A stretch of 64,000 nucleotides of DNA from Cocleimonas sp. (GTDB lineage Bacteria; Pseudomonadota; Gammaproteobacteria; Thiotrichales; Thiotrichaceae), in NCBI GenBank assembly GCA_021647365.1, contig JAKIUW010000006.1:1-64000 (forward strand), written 5' to 3'. Each line of letters opens with the position of its first letter. The first letter of the stretch is position 1. This document shows, piece after piece, positions 49,804-58,807 of this stretch. Position numbers and translations under genes: made by a program. The notes under the pieces are model-generated. The model saw only the letters and a program-made list of their open reading frames with translations, was not told where the DNA came from and ran no database searches.

Positions 49804-50004
49804 ATGTCAGTCGCTAAAGTTACAGAAATCACCTCAAATTCAACAAAAAGCTTTGAAGATGCCGTCGAAAATGGCATTGCACGTGCAAATAAAACACTTA
49901 AGAACATTACCAGTGCGTGGGTAGCAGATCAAAGTGTATCTGTTGAGAATGGTAAGGTAACTTCTTACAATGTACGCATGAAGATCACCTTTGTTTTAGA
50001 ATGA
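49804..50004 (+). CDS. Dodecin-family flavin-binding protein
   Basis: A 66-residue dodecin. The phrases VTEITSNSTKSFEDAVENGI, NITSAWVADQSV (with the flavin-stacking Trp) and YNVRMKITFVLE match the family. Dodecins form 12-mers that store or buffer flavins. A strong AAAGGAG site is present, and an AT-rich perfect inverted repeat lies upstream. Confidence 0.92.
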   Translation: MSVAKVTEITSNSTKSFEDAVENGIARANKTLKNITSAWVADQSVSVENGKVTSYNVRMKITFVLE

Positions 50005-50035
50005 TTTAAAACAGCAAAAACTAAATATCTCCACA

Positions 50036-50096
50036 TAAAGGCACAAAAACACACGAGAATATTACTGGTGTATTTTTTGTGCCTTTTGTGTTTTTC
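50036..50096. terminator. Inverted repeat after the dodecin gene
   Basis: AAAGGCACAAAAACACACGA and GGTGTATTTTTTGTGCCTTT pair imperfectly. It probably ends the dodecin transcript. Confidence 0.5.
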
Positions 50097-50162
50097 GTGG
50101 ACTGATTCCTTCATCCACCGTATTATCTGCCTAATCAAAATTTATTAAAAAAGGATTTCCAC

Positions 50163-50963
50163 ATGGGTTTTATGACAGGTAAACGTGTTTTTATTGCAGG
50201 CATCGCCAGTAACCGTTCTATCGCTTATGGTATTGCCAAAGCTATGCATCGCGAAGGCGCCGAACTTGCGTTTAGTTATCCCAATGAACGTATGAAAAGT
50301 CGTGTAGAAAAAGTGGCTACCGAGCTTGGCAGTGACATCGTTTTAGAGCTTGATGCAGGCAGTGATGATTCAATCAAACAATGTTTTGCTGATTTAGGCA
50401 AAACGTGGGATGGCTTGGATGTGATGATTCATTCCATCGGCTTTGCACCCAAAGAAGAATTAGAAGGCAGTATTGTTGATAACACCACGCGCGAAGGCTC
50501 AAGCATTGCGCATGACATTAGCACCTACAGCTTTCTTGCCATGGCAAAATACGCCAAACCACTCATGAAAGGACGTGAAAACCCTTCCATGCTAACGCTT
50601 AGCTACTTAGGTGCAGTCGCATCCATCCCTAATTACAATGTGATGGGCATGGCAAAGGCAAGCTTAGAGGCTGGCGTTCGTTTTATGGCGGCTGATCTTG
50701 GTCCTGAAGGCATTCGCGTTAATTGTATTTCAGCAGGTCCAATCCGCACATTAGCAGCCATGGGTATTAAAGGTTTCCGTGGCATGTTAGATGTATTTGC
50801 AGGTACTGCACCACTAAGACGTAATGTAACCATTGAAGAGGTGGGTAATGCCGCAGCCTTTTTATGTTCTGATTTGGCATCGGGGATTACGGCAGAAATA
50901 ATGTATGTGGATGGTGGCTTTAATACGGTGGGAATGATGTTGGATAGTGGCTCTGATAGCTAA
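50163..50963 (+). CDS. fabI: Enoyl-ACP reductase FabI
   Basis: A 266-residue NADH-dependent enoyl-ACP reductase of fatty-acid synthesis. The divergent SDR motifs of FabI are present: the nucleotide loop GIASNRSIAYGIA, and the catalytic Tyr and Lys in YNVMGMAKASLEA. The length is normal. An AAAAAGGA site precedes the ATG. Confidence 0.95.
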   Translation: MGFMTGKRVFIAGIASNRSIAYGIAKAMHREGAELAFSYPNERMKSRVEKVATELGSDIVLELDAGSDDSIKQCFADLGKTWDGLDVMIHSIGFAPKEELEGSIVDNTTREGSSIAHDISTYSFLAMAKYAKPLMKGRENPSMLTLSYLGAVASIPNYNVMGMAKASLEAGVRFMAADLGPEGIRVNCISAGPIRTLAAMGIKGFRGMLDVFAGTAPLRRNVTIEEVGNAAAFLCSDLASGITAEIMYVDGGFNTVGMMLDSGSDS

Positions 50964-50987
50964 AGCTTAAACTGTTAGGAAAGTATT

Positions 50988-51272
50988 ATGATCACCCTTA
51001 TGTTTTTTATTGGGTTTGGCTATTTTGTAATGACGCATAGCCGTCCACTTATTTTTGCAGGACTTTATACGGGCGTAGAACTTCTTATTCCTTTAATACT
51101 AGGAGGAAGTGGGCAACTAACAGAATTACTCATAGGTGCAATTATAATTTTCACCTACACAAGCTTTATTTATTTCTTAGTTGATAGGTTTGGAGATGGA
51201 ATATTTACACCCATCGCTATTCTAGCTGTCGGGGCTATCTTATTATTTGTAACTCCTATATTTTTCATATAA
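50988..51272 (+). CDS. Small three-helix membrane protein
   Basis: A 94-residue protein with about three transmembrane helices (residues 3-25, 30-58, 72-93). No family is recognised. It lies 24 bp after fabI with an AGGAAAG site, so it may be co-transcribed, but no functional link is visible. Confidence 0.6.
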   Translation: MITLMFFIGFGYFVMTHSRPLIFAGLYTGVELLIPLILGGSGQLTELLIGAIIIFTYTSFIYFLVDRFGDGIFTPIAILAVGAILLFVTPIFFI

Positions 51273-51324
51273 CGTCATTTTGATCTTTTTCATAATAAAA
51301 AGCTTAGTCTTAACTTAATGACAT

Positions 51325-51349
51325 AGCACACCCCCCCACTTTTACATGG
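51325..51349. repeat. G-tract repeat, single arm (copy 10)
   Basis: AGCACACCCCCCCACTTTTA then CATGG, ending 13 bp before the GTG start of the cupin gene, so the leader of that gene includes repeat sequence. Confidence 0.8.
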
Positions 51350-51362
51350 TTACTTTTTTAAA

Positions 51363-51860
51363 GTGGATACACGCCAGTATTTACTAAAATCCTCTGAAAT
51401 AGACAGTATGGAAGGTGAGCTAATCACTCACTTTCTAAACCCTAATGCGATTCGCTTTAATAAATCTTTGGGACAAGCTACGGGCATGTCTGAAATGGGG
51501 GTTCACATGATTTATGTAGAGCCTGGCATGGATTCAACCGAATACCATAAACATCTCTACGAAGAAGAGTGTATCTATATTCTCTCTGGCATTGGCAAAC
51601 TCATTCTTGATGGTGATGAATATGAAGTAGTCAAAGGTGATTTTATAGGATTACCCGCCAATCAAGTCGCGCATGAACTATCCAATAGTGGCACTGATAC
51701 CTTGATATGCTTAGTCATGGGCCAACGTTTGAAACACGATATAGCAGATTACCCCAATAAAGAAAAACGTATTTATCGCCACAATGGCAATGCCGAAGTG
51801 GTTGAGCACAAGGATATTAGCTATCCAAAAATTCATACTGCTCGAGAAGAAGATAAATGA
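51363..51860 (+). CDS. Cupin-domain protein
   Basis: A 165-residue protein with a double-stranded beta-helix cupin. The metal-binding motif GMDSTEYHKHLYEEECIYIL and the second motif LPANQVAHEL are clear. The start is GTG 51363. The metal and ligand are unknown. Its start follows one G-tract arm and its stop abuts another. Confidence 0.8.
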   Translation: MDTRQYLLKSSEIDSMEGELITHFLNPNAIRFNKSLGQATGMSEMGVHMIYVEPGMDSTEYHKHLYEEECIYILSGIGKLILDGDEYEVVKGDFIGLPANQVAHELSNSGTDTLICLVMGQRLKHDIADYPNKEKRIYRHNGNAEVVEHKDISYPKIHTAREEDK

Positions 51861-51889
51861 AAAGCACACCCCCCTAGTTTTACATGATC
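51861..51889. repeat. G-tract repeat, single arm (copy 11)
   Basis: AAAGCACACCCCCCTAGTTT then TACATGATCA, beginning at the base after the cupin stop codon and ending 18 bp before the stop of the convergent globule-protein gene. Confidence 0.8.
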
Positions 51890-51907
51890 ATAGGGAGACT
51901 AATTGAG

Positions 51908-52738
51908 TTACCTAAACGGCATAAATGAAGAGCCGCCAAACGGTGATCCGCCAAAGCTACTCATTGGGCTCATGCCGGGCATTCCCATTGTGCCCATTGA
52001 CATTGGTGAACCCATAGACATCGGCGACATCGGTGAGCCAAAACCACCCATGCCCATTGGCGACATTCCACTCATTGGTGACATTCCTCCCATTCCCATG
52101 GGAGACATTCCACCCATCGGTGAACCAAAACTACTAAAGGGTGATCCCCCTCCACCGAACGATGAAAAAGGATTGCTACCAAAGCTATTGCCAAAAGAAG
52201 GAAAACCGCCCATACCACTTCCACCAAAAGGAGAGAATCCACTTTGTGAGTATGAGTTATATGCAGGTGGTCTATACCTATAAGCTTGTGACTGCCTAGC
52301 CGTATAAGGATTACTATTCATATAGGGACTAGCGCCATAAGGTGATTGGTAAGGGTTTTGATAAGCACTGTTACCATAAGCGCCATAGCCACCATAATGT
52401 CTATTATAATTTCCACCATAGCCATTGTTGTTACAGTTTCTGTTGTTGTTACCAAAGCCACCAAAACCACTATTATTGCCGAAGCCATTACCAAAGTTTG
52501 AACCCGTCATTTCTTCCATCCAATACATAGGACTCCAAATCGGCCAATTATTACAATTATTGTTATTGCCACCACCGAAGAAGTTGCCGAAGCCGTTATT
52601 ATTATTTCCACCAAAAAAGTTACCAAAACCATTAGCACTGCTCACGCTAACTGTTCCAAATATTGCCACCAATAAAAGTGTTTTGATGGTTGCCTTACTC
52701 TTGATTTTTGTTTTGCTAATGACTGTTGGCTGATTCAT
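51908..52738 (-). CDS. Gly/Asn/Met-rich exported protein, candidate sulfur-globule protein
   Basis: A 276-residue protein. Residues 1-35 are a signal peptide (VAIFGTVSVSSANG). The mature protein is extremely rich in Gly and Asn (FGNFFGGNNNNG repeats), then Tyr/Pro/Ser (NPYQSPYGASPYMNSNP), and ends in MSPMGMGG-type tandem repeats. A conserved island NCNNWPIWSPMYWMEEMTGS lies at about residues 60-80. Low-complexity Gly/Asn-rich secreted proteins with such an island form the envelope of sulfur globules in sulfur oxidisers. This would suit an organism that uses the dsr pathway. The assignment rests on composition, signal and context. A strong AAAGGAG site precedes the ATG. Confidence 0.6.
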   Translation of the reverse strand: MNQPTVISKTKIKSKATIKTLLLVAIFGTVSVSSANGFGNFFGGNNNNGFGNFFGGGNNNNCNNWPIWSPMYWMEEMTGSNFGNGFGNNSGFGGFGNNNRNCNNNGYGGNYNRHYGGYGAYGNSAYQNPYQSPYGASPYMNSNPYTARQSQAYRYRPPAYNSYSQSGFSPFGGSGMGGFPSFGNSFGSNPFSSFGGGGSPFSSFGSPMGGMSPMGMGGMSPMSGMSPMGMGGFGSPMSPMSMGSPMSMGTMGMPGMSPMSSFGGSPFGGSSFMPFR

Positions 52739-52865
52739 AGTTGCTCCTTTAGTATGCGGGGTTACGCATCATTTAACTTTTTATTATTATGAGACCTTTG
52801 TATATATAACATAGATGCACTTAACCTAAGCTTAGCAGTAAATTAGGCTTTATGCGGGCTTTGGG

Positions 52866-53255
52866 CTACTTAGCCGAAAGAGTGCTTAAAATTTCAGCAT
52901 TAGCTGCGGGGAATTTATATTGATGAAGCACCGATTTTTTCACCCAACGCAACGGTTGCCCTTCACGCCCTTCTGGTTCGCCCTGCCAATCTCTAATTTC
53001 AAATACTTCTAAGTGAACCGTTTTATCAATGTACGTATGACGGATGTCTATTAAGTGACTCGCCGATTGAATCTCAACACCCAACTCTTCTTTTAGTTCT
53101 CGCGTTAGCGCTTCTGTTGGGGATTCATCATTTTCAACCTTACCACCTGGGAATTCCCATTTATCACCTTGATGTTGATGGGTGGCACGTTTTGCTATTA
53201 AAACTTGGTTTTTATTATTAATGATAACGCCAACAACAACGCGTACAACAGCCAT
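52866..53255 (-). CDS. mutT: MutT-like 8-oxo-dGTP pyrophosphatase (Nudix)
   Basis: A 129-residue Nudix hydrolase. The Nudix box is intact (GGKVENDESPTEALTRELKE followed by ELGV). It removes oxidised dGTP from the nucleotide pool. Its position beside argJ and secA is common in Gammaproteobacteria. Its start overlaps the stop of the deacetylase gene by one base. Confidence 0.9.
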   Translation of the reverse strand: MAVVRVVVGVIINNKNQVLIAKRATHQHQGDKWEFPGGKVENDESPTEALTRELKEELGVEIQSASHLIDIRHTYIDKTVHLEVFEIRDWQGEPEGREGQPLRWVKKSVLHQYKFPAANAEILSTLSAK

Positions 53256-54082
53256 TAGCGTTTTTTAAGTTGGCGACTTCTAAAGGTCAACAAAGGAACA
53301 AAGTCAGCGGCGCAACGCATTTTAGGAATCCAACGCGCTAAATTTGCGGCAGTAAATACACGCCCTTCATGTTCATTCTCAAAAACACCATCATGAAAAA
53401 GTACCACACCATCACGCCCGCGTTTACCATTGCCACACATTTGCCCCATGACATTATCTAAAATTTGATCGCCATGTTGGTATTTTTCATTCCAATCATA
53501 AGCCGTCATTTCCCAACCTAGGTGTTCAAAACCATTTCGCTTAAGCGCCTCCATCACCTGTGGCGCTTTCTTTTGGTTGAACCAACCATCGCCGTAAGGA
53601 AGCCTGAAAATTGCTGGCTCAGTCGTAAAGAAAGATTCAAGCAAGTGGCGCGAATGTGCAATCGTATCTTGTAATTCGGCAGGGGATAATTTGGAATGAT
53701 GATGATGCTCGTAACTGTGCGAGCCAATATCATGCCCTTCTCGTTTAATGCGCTTAAGTATTTCAAAACGCTGTACACAAAGATTATGAGATTGGCTTCC
53801 CGCTGAATATTTACCGCAATCAATTTTATTGCCCAAAACAAGGAATGTCGCTTTGATATTTTCCTTTTTTAGAATATCCAAAATCTGAGGCGTAACGCTC
53901 CCTACCCCATCATCAAAACTTAAATGCAGACGATGCTTTTGTACAGGGCATTGGTATTGTGCGCGGATTTTATCGCAGTCTTCTGCGATGGTCTGTGAGT
54001 TTATTAAGAATAAACTACTGCCTAAAACCACAATAGAAAATAATCCAAGTAGTCGTGTAAAAGTGGGGGGGTGTGCTTTCAT
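53255..54082 (-). CDS. Polysaccharide deacetylase with a repeat-derived N-terminus
   Basis: A 275-residue secreted carbohydrate deacetylase. The NodB-fold motifs are visible: LSFDDGVG (catalytic and metal Asp), SHSYEHHHHS (metal His pair), FRLPYGDGW, and a C-terminal VVLFHDGV. A signal peptide covers about residues 1-38. The start is ATG 54082. Its first residues, MKAHPPTFTR, are encoded by a G-tract repeat arm, which supplies the start and the positively charged part of the signal peptide. A longer in-frame extension to 54181 is encoded by a different palindrome and is unlikely to be real. Confidence 0.82.
   Translation of the reverse strand: MKAHPPTFTRLLGLFSIVVLGSSLFLINSQTIAEDCDKIRAQYQCPVQKHRLHLSFDDGVGSVTPQILDILKKENIKATFLVLGNKIDCGKYSAGSQSHNLCVQRFEILKRIKREGHDIGSHSYEHHHHSKLSPAELQDTIAHSRHLLESFFTTEPAIFRLPYGDGWFNQKKAPQVMEALKRNGFEHLGWEMTAYDWNEKYQHGDQILDNVMGQMCGNGKRGRDGVVLFHDGVFENEHEGRVFTAANLARWIPKMRCAADFVPLLTFRSRQLKKR
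54054..54079. repeat. G-tract repeat, single arm inside a coding start (copy 12)
   Basis: CGTGTAAAAGTGGGGGGGTG then TGCTTT, a right-type arm overlapping codons 2-10 of the deacetylase gene in reading frame. Confidence 0.85.
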
Positions 54083-54120
54083 ATTATTCGTCTCTATATT
54101 TATCTTATGTAGATTATGTA

Positions 54121-54182
54121 CGTGCCCTTCGACTCCGCTCAGGGAGCTGCTTCTAGCTCCCTGAGCGGAGTCGAAGGGCACG
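54121..54182. repeat. Perfect CCCTTCGACTCCGCTCAGGG palindrome
   Basis: 28-nt arms that are exact inverse copies round a 6-nt loop: CCCTTCGACTCCGCTCAGGG and CCCTGAGCGGAGTCGAAGGG. Single copies of the same core occur at about 55597-55621 and 60401-60427. It is a second mobile palindrome family. Confidence 0.85.
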
Positions 54183-54241
54183 GCAAACTACTCAAAATCC
54201 ACTATTAGATACTCATTCAATAAACGTTATTCATGTGAAAA

Positions 54242-55468
54242 TCAGCTTCTATACTCTGCATTTATAGTGACATACTCATGCGAAAGATCAGAAGTCCAAA
54301 CTCTCGCTTTTGCATCGCCTGCATTTAACTGGATTCGAATCGTAATTTCTTCCTTATCCATTTCGATCTGACCTTGCGTTTCCTCATAAGTTTCCAAAGG
54401 TTCGCCCGCTTCAATCAGCTGTGTATCGCCTAGCCACAATGACAGTTTATTTACGTCTAAATCTTTCACAGGTGTTTTGCCTATCGCCATTAATAAGCGC
54501 CCCCAGTTTGGGTCGCAAGCGAATAATGCTGTTTTAACTAAAGGAGAACGTGCAACAGAATAGGCAATTTCTTTGGCGTAAACATAATCTGGTGCCGCTT
54601 CAACTTCGATAGTGATAAACTTGGTTGCGCCTTCGCCATCACGAATAATGGATTGTGCTAATTCTTGTAGCACGTCATTGATTAGTTCTACAATTTCATC
54701 ACGATTAGAGTCATCCAAGCTAACGCCAGACTTCCCTGTTGCCATTAAAATCAAAGAGTCATTTGTAGACGTATCGCCATCAACCGTAATGCTATTGAAT
54801 GACCCTGTAACCGCATCATCCAAAATACTTTGTAGCTCGTCTTGTTCAATACCTGCATCAATCGCAACGTAGGCCAGCAAGGTCGCCATATTCGGTTCGA
54901 TCATGCCTGCGCCTTTTGCCATGCCTGTAATGGTCACAGTCTTTCCATTTATTTCTAGTGATTTAGAGACACCTTTCAAGATGGTATCCGTCGTCATTAT
55001 GGCAGTTGCTGCCTTCATCCAGTTATCAGGTTCTAGCTGATCAATCAGGTTTTCTACTTGATCAACAATTTTCCAATAAGGTAATTGCTCACCAATAACG
55101 CCTGTTGAAAAAGGCAAAATGGCATGCAAGTCGGTCATGGTTTCTTCGGCAACTTCGGCACAAATCATACGCGCCGATGTCATGCCCTCTTCGCCTGTGC
55201 CCGCATTTGCATTGCCTGCATTGATAACGAGATAGCGAATGCCTTTCGTAATACCATCTGATACAGCTTCAAGGTTCTCACGGCACAAAGTAACAGGCGC
55301 AGCGCAAAATGCATTTTGGGTAAATACACCCGCCACGCTAGCGCCTTCGGCTAGTTCTATAAGCGTAAGATCATCACGGTCTTTATAACGGATATTCGCT
55401 TCAAGACTTGAAAGACGAACGCCTTTGACAGGCATTAAAGATTTTGGAGCAACTAGGTTTACTGCCAT
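54242..55468 (-). CDS. argJ: ArgJ, glutamate N-acetyltransferase/ornithine acetyltransferase
   Basis: A 408-residue arginine-biosynthesis enzyme that recycles the acetyl group from acetylornithine to glutamate. It is made as a precursor that cleaves itself at the conserved MATLL site (GAGMIEPNMATLLAY, about residues 188-202). Other family motifs are MTTDTILKG and ACDPNWGRLLMAIG. Length is normal. Confidence 0.95.
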   Translation of the reverse strand: MAVNLVAPKSLMPVKGVRLSSLEANIRYKDRDDLTLIELAEGASVAGVFTQNAFCAAPVTLCRENLEAVSDGITKGIRYLVINAGNANAGTGEEGMTSARMICAEVAEETMTDLHAILPFSTGVIGEQLPYWKIVDQVENLIDQLEPDNWMKAATAIMTTDTILKGVSKSLEINGKTVTITGMAKGAGMIEPNMATLLAYVAIDAGIEQDELQSILDDAVTGSFNSITVDGDTSTNDSLILMATGKSGVSLDDSNRDEIVELINDVLQELAQSIIRDGEGATKFITIEVEAAPDYVYAKEIAYSVARSPLVKTALFACDPNWGRLLMAIGKTPVKDLDVNKLSLWLGDTQLIEAGEPLETYEETQGQIEMDKEEITIRIQLNAGDAKARVWTSDLSHEYVTINAEYRS

Positions 55469-55783
55469 TTATAACATCCATAAAACGGTTAATACAATAA
55501 TCTCAAAGCACACCCCCCCACTTTTACAGCATGTTTTGTATAATATAAACATCATGTAAAACTAGGGGGGTGTGCTTTGTTGAGTTAAGCACTGGGAACC
55601 CTTCGACTCCGCTCAGGGAACGCCCTCAACAACTTTTTTACTAAACAATAAGTCGATATTAAGTGACTGCTCAGGTTGCCTCTAAAATTCGTCAGTCCAA
55701 GACGGGAAAAGTGAGCTTACAAATGTAAGTGATCTTTTCCCAACACGGGAATGACGGAGTTTAGAGGTGAGCTGAGTAGTTAC
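55469..55783. repeat. Repeat-filled gap between argJ and secA
   Basis: 315 bp with no gene. It contains a paired G-tract element (55505-55578), a CCCTTCGACTCCGCTCAGGG core (55597-55621) and a third inverted repeat (about 55664-55782, arms TGACTGCTCAGG... and ...CTGAGTAGTTA, with an inner GGGAAAAG/CTTTTCCC pair). Confidence 0.75.
55505..55578. repeat. G-tract palindromic repeat, paired arms (copy 13)
   Basis: AAAGCACACCCCCCCACTTT and the inverted right arm ACTAGGGGGGTGTGCTTT, with an AT-rich loop. The arms differ at one position (CACT/ACTAG), showing that two sequence variants recombine or coexist. Confidence 0.85.
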
Positions 55784-58549
55784 CTAAACAAGTTTACCGT
55801 GACACTGTTTGTATTTTTTACCAGAACCACAAGGACAAGGCTCATTACGCCCAACCTTCTCAACATCACGCTTAAAAGGTTTCAATGCTTCTGGCGTAAA
55901 GCCATCAACAGTATTTTCATCGTGTGGCTCTGATGCTAAACCAGCCGCATCATCATGCACAAAATCTAATTCCAAATCTTGCTCATGTGCTAGCTTATGC
56001 TCTTCTTCAATGGCTTCCACTTCTTCTGGCAGAGTAATTTCTAACTTGGTAAAGAACGTCACAACATCATATTTGATCTTGTCCAAAAGCTCTTCGAACA
56101 TTTGATAAGCTTCGCGTTTATATTCTTGCTTCGGATCTTTTTGCGCGTAGCCACGCAAGCCAACTGATTGACGTAAATAATCCATTGAAGCCAAATGCTC
56201 TTTCCAATGACCATCCAATACATGCAACATCACATCACGCTCTAAGCGGCGCATTGCCTCGTCACCAATAAGTTCTTCTTTGGCTTTTATCACAGTGCTT
56301 ACTGTTTCTTGTAGCTTAGTGTGTAGCGTTTCTTCGTGAAGACTCTCGTCTGCATCCAGCCAACCTTGAATATCAATATCGAGTGCCATATCATTTTTGA
56401 AGGTGTTGGTTAAGCCTTCAATATCCCACATATCATCATGGCTACCCATTGGGATATAGCGATTGGTTGTCGTTTCAACCACATCAAAAATAAATGAATC
56501 AACCGACTCAGCCACGTCTTCTGCTTCTAACAAGCCTGAGCGCTGCTCGTAGATTACTTTTCGTTGATCATTGGCGACGTTATCATATTCAAGCAAGTTT
56601 TTACGAATATCGAAGTTATGCCCTTCAACTTTACGTTGTGCATTTTCAATCGATTTTGAAACCATTTTGGCTTCAATTGCTTGACCTTTTTCCATGCCTA
56701 ATTTTTGCATAATCGCTTTGACACGATCCGATGCGAAAATTCGCATTAAATTATCTTCAAGTGATAAGAAGAAGCGCGAAGAACCCGGGTCACCCTGACG
56801 TGCTGAACGACCGCGTAGCTGATTATCGATTCGACGTGATTCGTGACGCTCAGTACCAATAATGTGCAAACCACCTGCTTTGATAACAGCCTCATGGCGC
56901 TTTTGCCATTCTGCTTTTACCGAGGCTAATTCTGCTTCAGTGAGTTCTTCACCCTTGTTCTCTTCTAAATCTCTGATTTCAGCATCAAGTGAGCCACCTA
57001 ATACGATATCCGTTCCACGACCCGCCATGTTTGTAGCGATAGTCAATGCACCCGGGCGACCTGCATTTTCGATAATATGTGCTTCACGCTCATGTTGTTT
57101 TGCATTCAATACTTCATGCTTCACATTCATGCCATTGAGCAGACTTGACAAAACTTCTGAAGTTTCTATCGAAGCAGTTCCTACCAATACAGGCTGACCT
57201 TTCTTTTGGCAGTATTCAATTTCTTCAGCAATTGCTTGGTATTTTTCTTCTTCTGACATATACACAAGGTCATTGCTATCGATACGTGCCAAGGGTTTAT
57301 CACCAGGAATCACAACCACTTCTAGATTGTAAATTTCTTGTAATTCAAAGGCCTCTGTATCCGCCGTACCTGTCATGCCTGAAAGTTTATCGTACAATCT
57401 AAAGTAATTCTGGAAAGTGATCGATGCCATGGTTTGATTTTCAGCATTGATACTTAAACCTTCTTTGGCTTCTACTGCTTGGTGCAAACCGTCTGACCAG
57501 CGTCTACCCGGCATGGTACGACCTGTGAATTCATCAACGATAACCACTTCACCATCGGTTACGATGTAATCAGTATTGATATGGAATAACGAATGCGCTC
57601 GCAATGATGCATTGAAATGATGGAGTATAGAAATACTTGCATTATCGTATAAGCCTTGGTCTTTCGGTAAAATATCTGCTTCCATCAAAAGATTTTCTGC
57701 CGTTTCATGCCCAGCATCGGTTAAGAAAATTTGCTTACTTTTCTCATCAACCGTGAAATCACCGGGGACTTTAACTTCCTCTTCACCACCATCTTCAACA
57801 TCTTGGCGTTTTAACTTTGGAATAAGGACATTAATTGCAGCATACATTTCAGAAGAATCTTCTGCTGCACCTGAAATAATCAAAGGCGTTCTTGCCTCGT
57901 CGATTAAAATAGAGTCAACTTCATCAATGATCGCGTAATTTAGCGGACGTTGGACGCGATCCTCTGCCTGGAAAGCCATATTATCGCGAAGATAATCAAA
58001 GCCAAATTCGTTATTTGTGCCGTAAGTAATATCAGCGGCATAAGCCTCTTGACGTTGCGCTTGATCTAAACCATTAATGATTACGCCTGTGGTCAAACCC
58101 AAAAATGCATAAAGTTTAGACATCCACGCGGCATCACGTTGTGCAAGGTAATCATTCACCGTAATAACATGCACGCCTTTAGATGGCAGCGCATTGAGAT
58201 AAGCTGACAGTGTCGCAACCAGTGTTTTACCTTCACCTGTACGCATTTCGGCAATTTTGCCTTCATTAAGCACCATGCCACCAATCATTTGCACATCGTA
58301 GTGGCGCATTTCCATGGCGCGTTTACCTGCTTCACGCACGGTTGCAAAGGCTTCTGGTAATAATTCTTCTAGTGTCTCGCCTTTCTTTAAGCGCTCACGA
58401 AACTCGACAGTTTTAGCTTGGAGTTCTTCATCAGAAAGTGCCGAATATTCTTTATCAAATTCAGCGATTGTTGTTGTTGTTTTTTCGTAAGCTTTAACCA
58501 GTCTGTCATTGCGACTACCGAATAGCTTTTTAGTGAGTTTTCCCAACAT
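55784..58549 (-). CDS. secA: SecA, preprotein translocase ATPase
   Basis: A 921-residue motor that drives Sec-dependent export. Walker A lies at about residue 100 (EMRTGEGKTLVATL), the DEAD-type box is IIDEVDSILIDEA, and the C-terminal zinc site is CPCGSGKKYKQCH. ATG 58549 gives the conserved start MLGKLTKKLFGSRN; earlier in-frame starts would add 15 atypical residues. An AGGGGA site lies 12 bp upstream. The neighbourhood (M23 peptidase, DUF721, lpxC) is the normal gammaproteobacterial one. Confidence 0.96.
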   Translation of the reverse strand: MLGKLTKKLFGSRNDRLVKAYEKTTTTIAEFDKEYSALSDEELQAKTVEFRERLKKGETLEELLPEAFATVREAGKRAMEMRHYDVQMIGGMVLNEGKIAEMRTGEGKTLVATLSAYLNALPSKGVHVITVNDYLAQRDAAWMSKLYAFLGLTTGVIINGLDQAQRQEAYAADITYGTNNEFGFDYLRDNMAFQAEDRVQRPLNYAIIDEVDSILIDEARTPLIISGAAEDSSEMYAAINVLIPKLKRQDVEDGGEEEVKVPGDFTVDEKSKQIFLTDAGHETAENLLMEADILPKDQGLYDNASISILHHFNASLRAHSLFHINTDYIVTDGEVVIVDEFTGRTMPGRRWSDGLHQAVEAKEGLSINAENQTMASITFQNYFRLYDKLSGMTGTADTEAFELQEIYNLEVVVIPGDKPLARIDSNDLVYMSEEEKYQAIAEEIEYCQKKGQPVLVGTASIETSEVLSSLLNGMNVKHEVLNAKQHEREAHIIENAGRPGALTIATNMAGRGTDIVLGGSLDAEIRDLEENKGEELTEAELASVKAEWQKRHEAVIKAGGLHIIGTERHESRRIDNQLRGRSARQGDPGSSRFFLSLEDNLMRIFASDRVKAIMQKLGMEKGQAIEAKMVSKSIENAQRKVEGHNFDIRKNLLEYDNVANDQRKVIYEQRSGLLEAEDVAESVDSFIFDVVETTTNRYIPMGSHDDMWDIEGLTNTFKNDMALDIDIQGWLDADESLHEETLHTKLQETVSTVIKAKEELIGDEAMRRLERDVMLHVLDGHWKEHLASMDYLRQSVGLRGYAQKDPKQEYKREAYQMFEELLDKIKYDVVTFFTKLEITLPEEVEAIEEEHKLAHEQDLELDFVHDDAAGLASEPHDENTVDGFTPEALKPFKRDVEKVGRNEPCPCGSGKKYKQCHGKLV

Positions 58550-58807
58550 TACGATTATGTTCCCCTGAGTATCATGAAGGCTATACATGCACAACGTGCA
58601 CGAATAAACTTCGGATTATTTATTGTTTCGTTTATTGCTTATGTAAGTAAACATCAACAAACAACTGTGGGGATTTTTTAAGCAAAAACAAGATGCTTCC
58701 CCGATTAGCGGTAGCATTATATTACAACTAAACCGAGAAATACCTTAATGAATACTACTTTTAGTATAATTTTTGAAGTTTTTATAATGAACTCGTCATT
58801 AGAGAGC

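Noticed and set aside
51903..52283. Proline-rich plus-strand frame opposite the globule-protein gene
   Set aside because: It is the antisense shadow of the Gly/Met-rich minus-strand gene, which has a signal peptide and ribosome site.
53255..54181. Longer N-terminus of the deacetylase starting at 54181
   Set aside because: The extra 33 residues include the translation of the CCCTTCGACTCCGCTCAGGG palindrome and would bury the signal peptide; ATG 54082 fits better.
5388..55578. CRISPR-like array formed by the G-tract repeats
   Set aside because: Copies are kilobases apart, inverted and singly placed between genes, not evenly spaced with unique spacers.
55784..58594. SecA start at 58594
   Set aside because: The first 15 residues are atypical; SecA proteins begin MLGKLTKKLFGS, at 58549.
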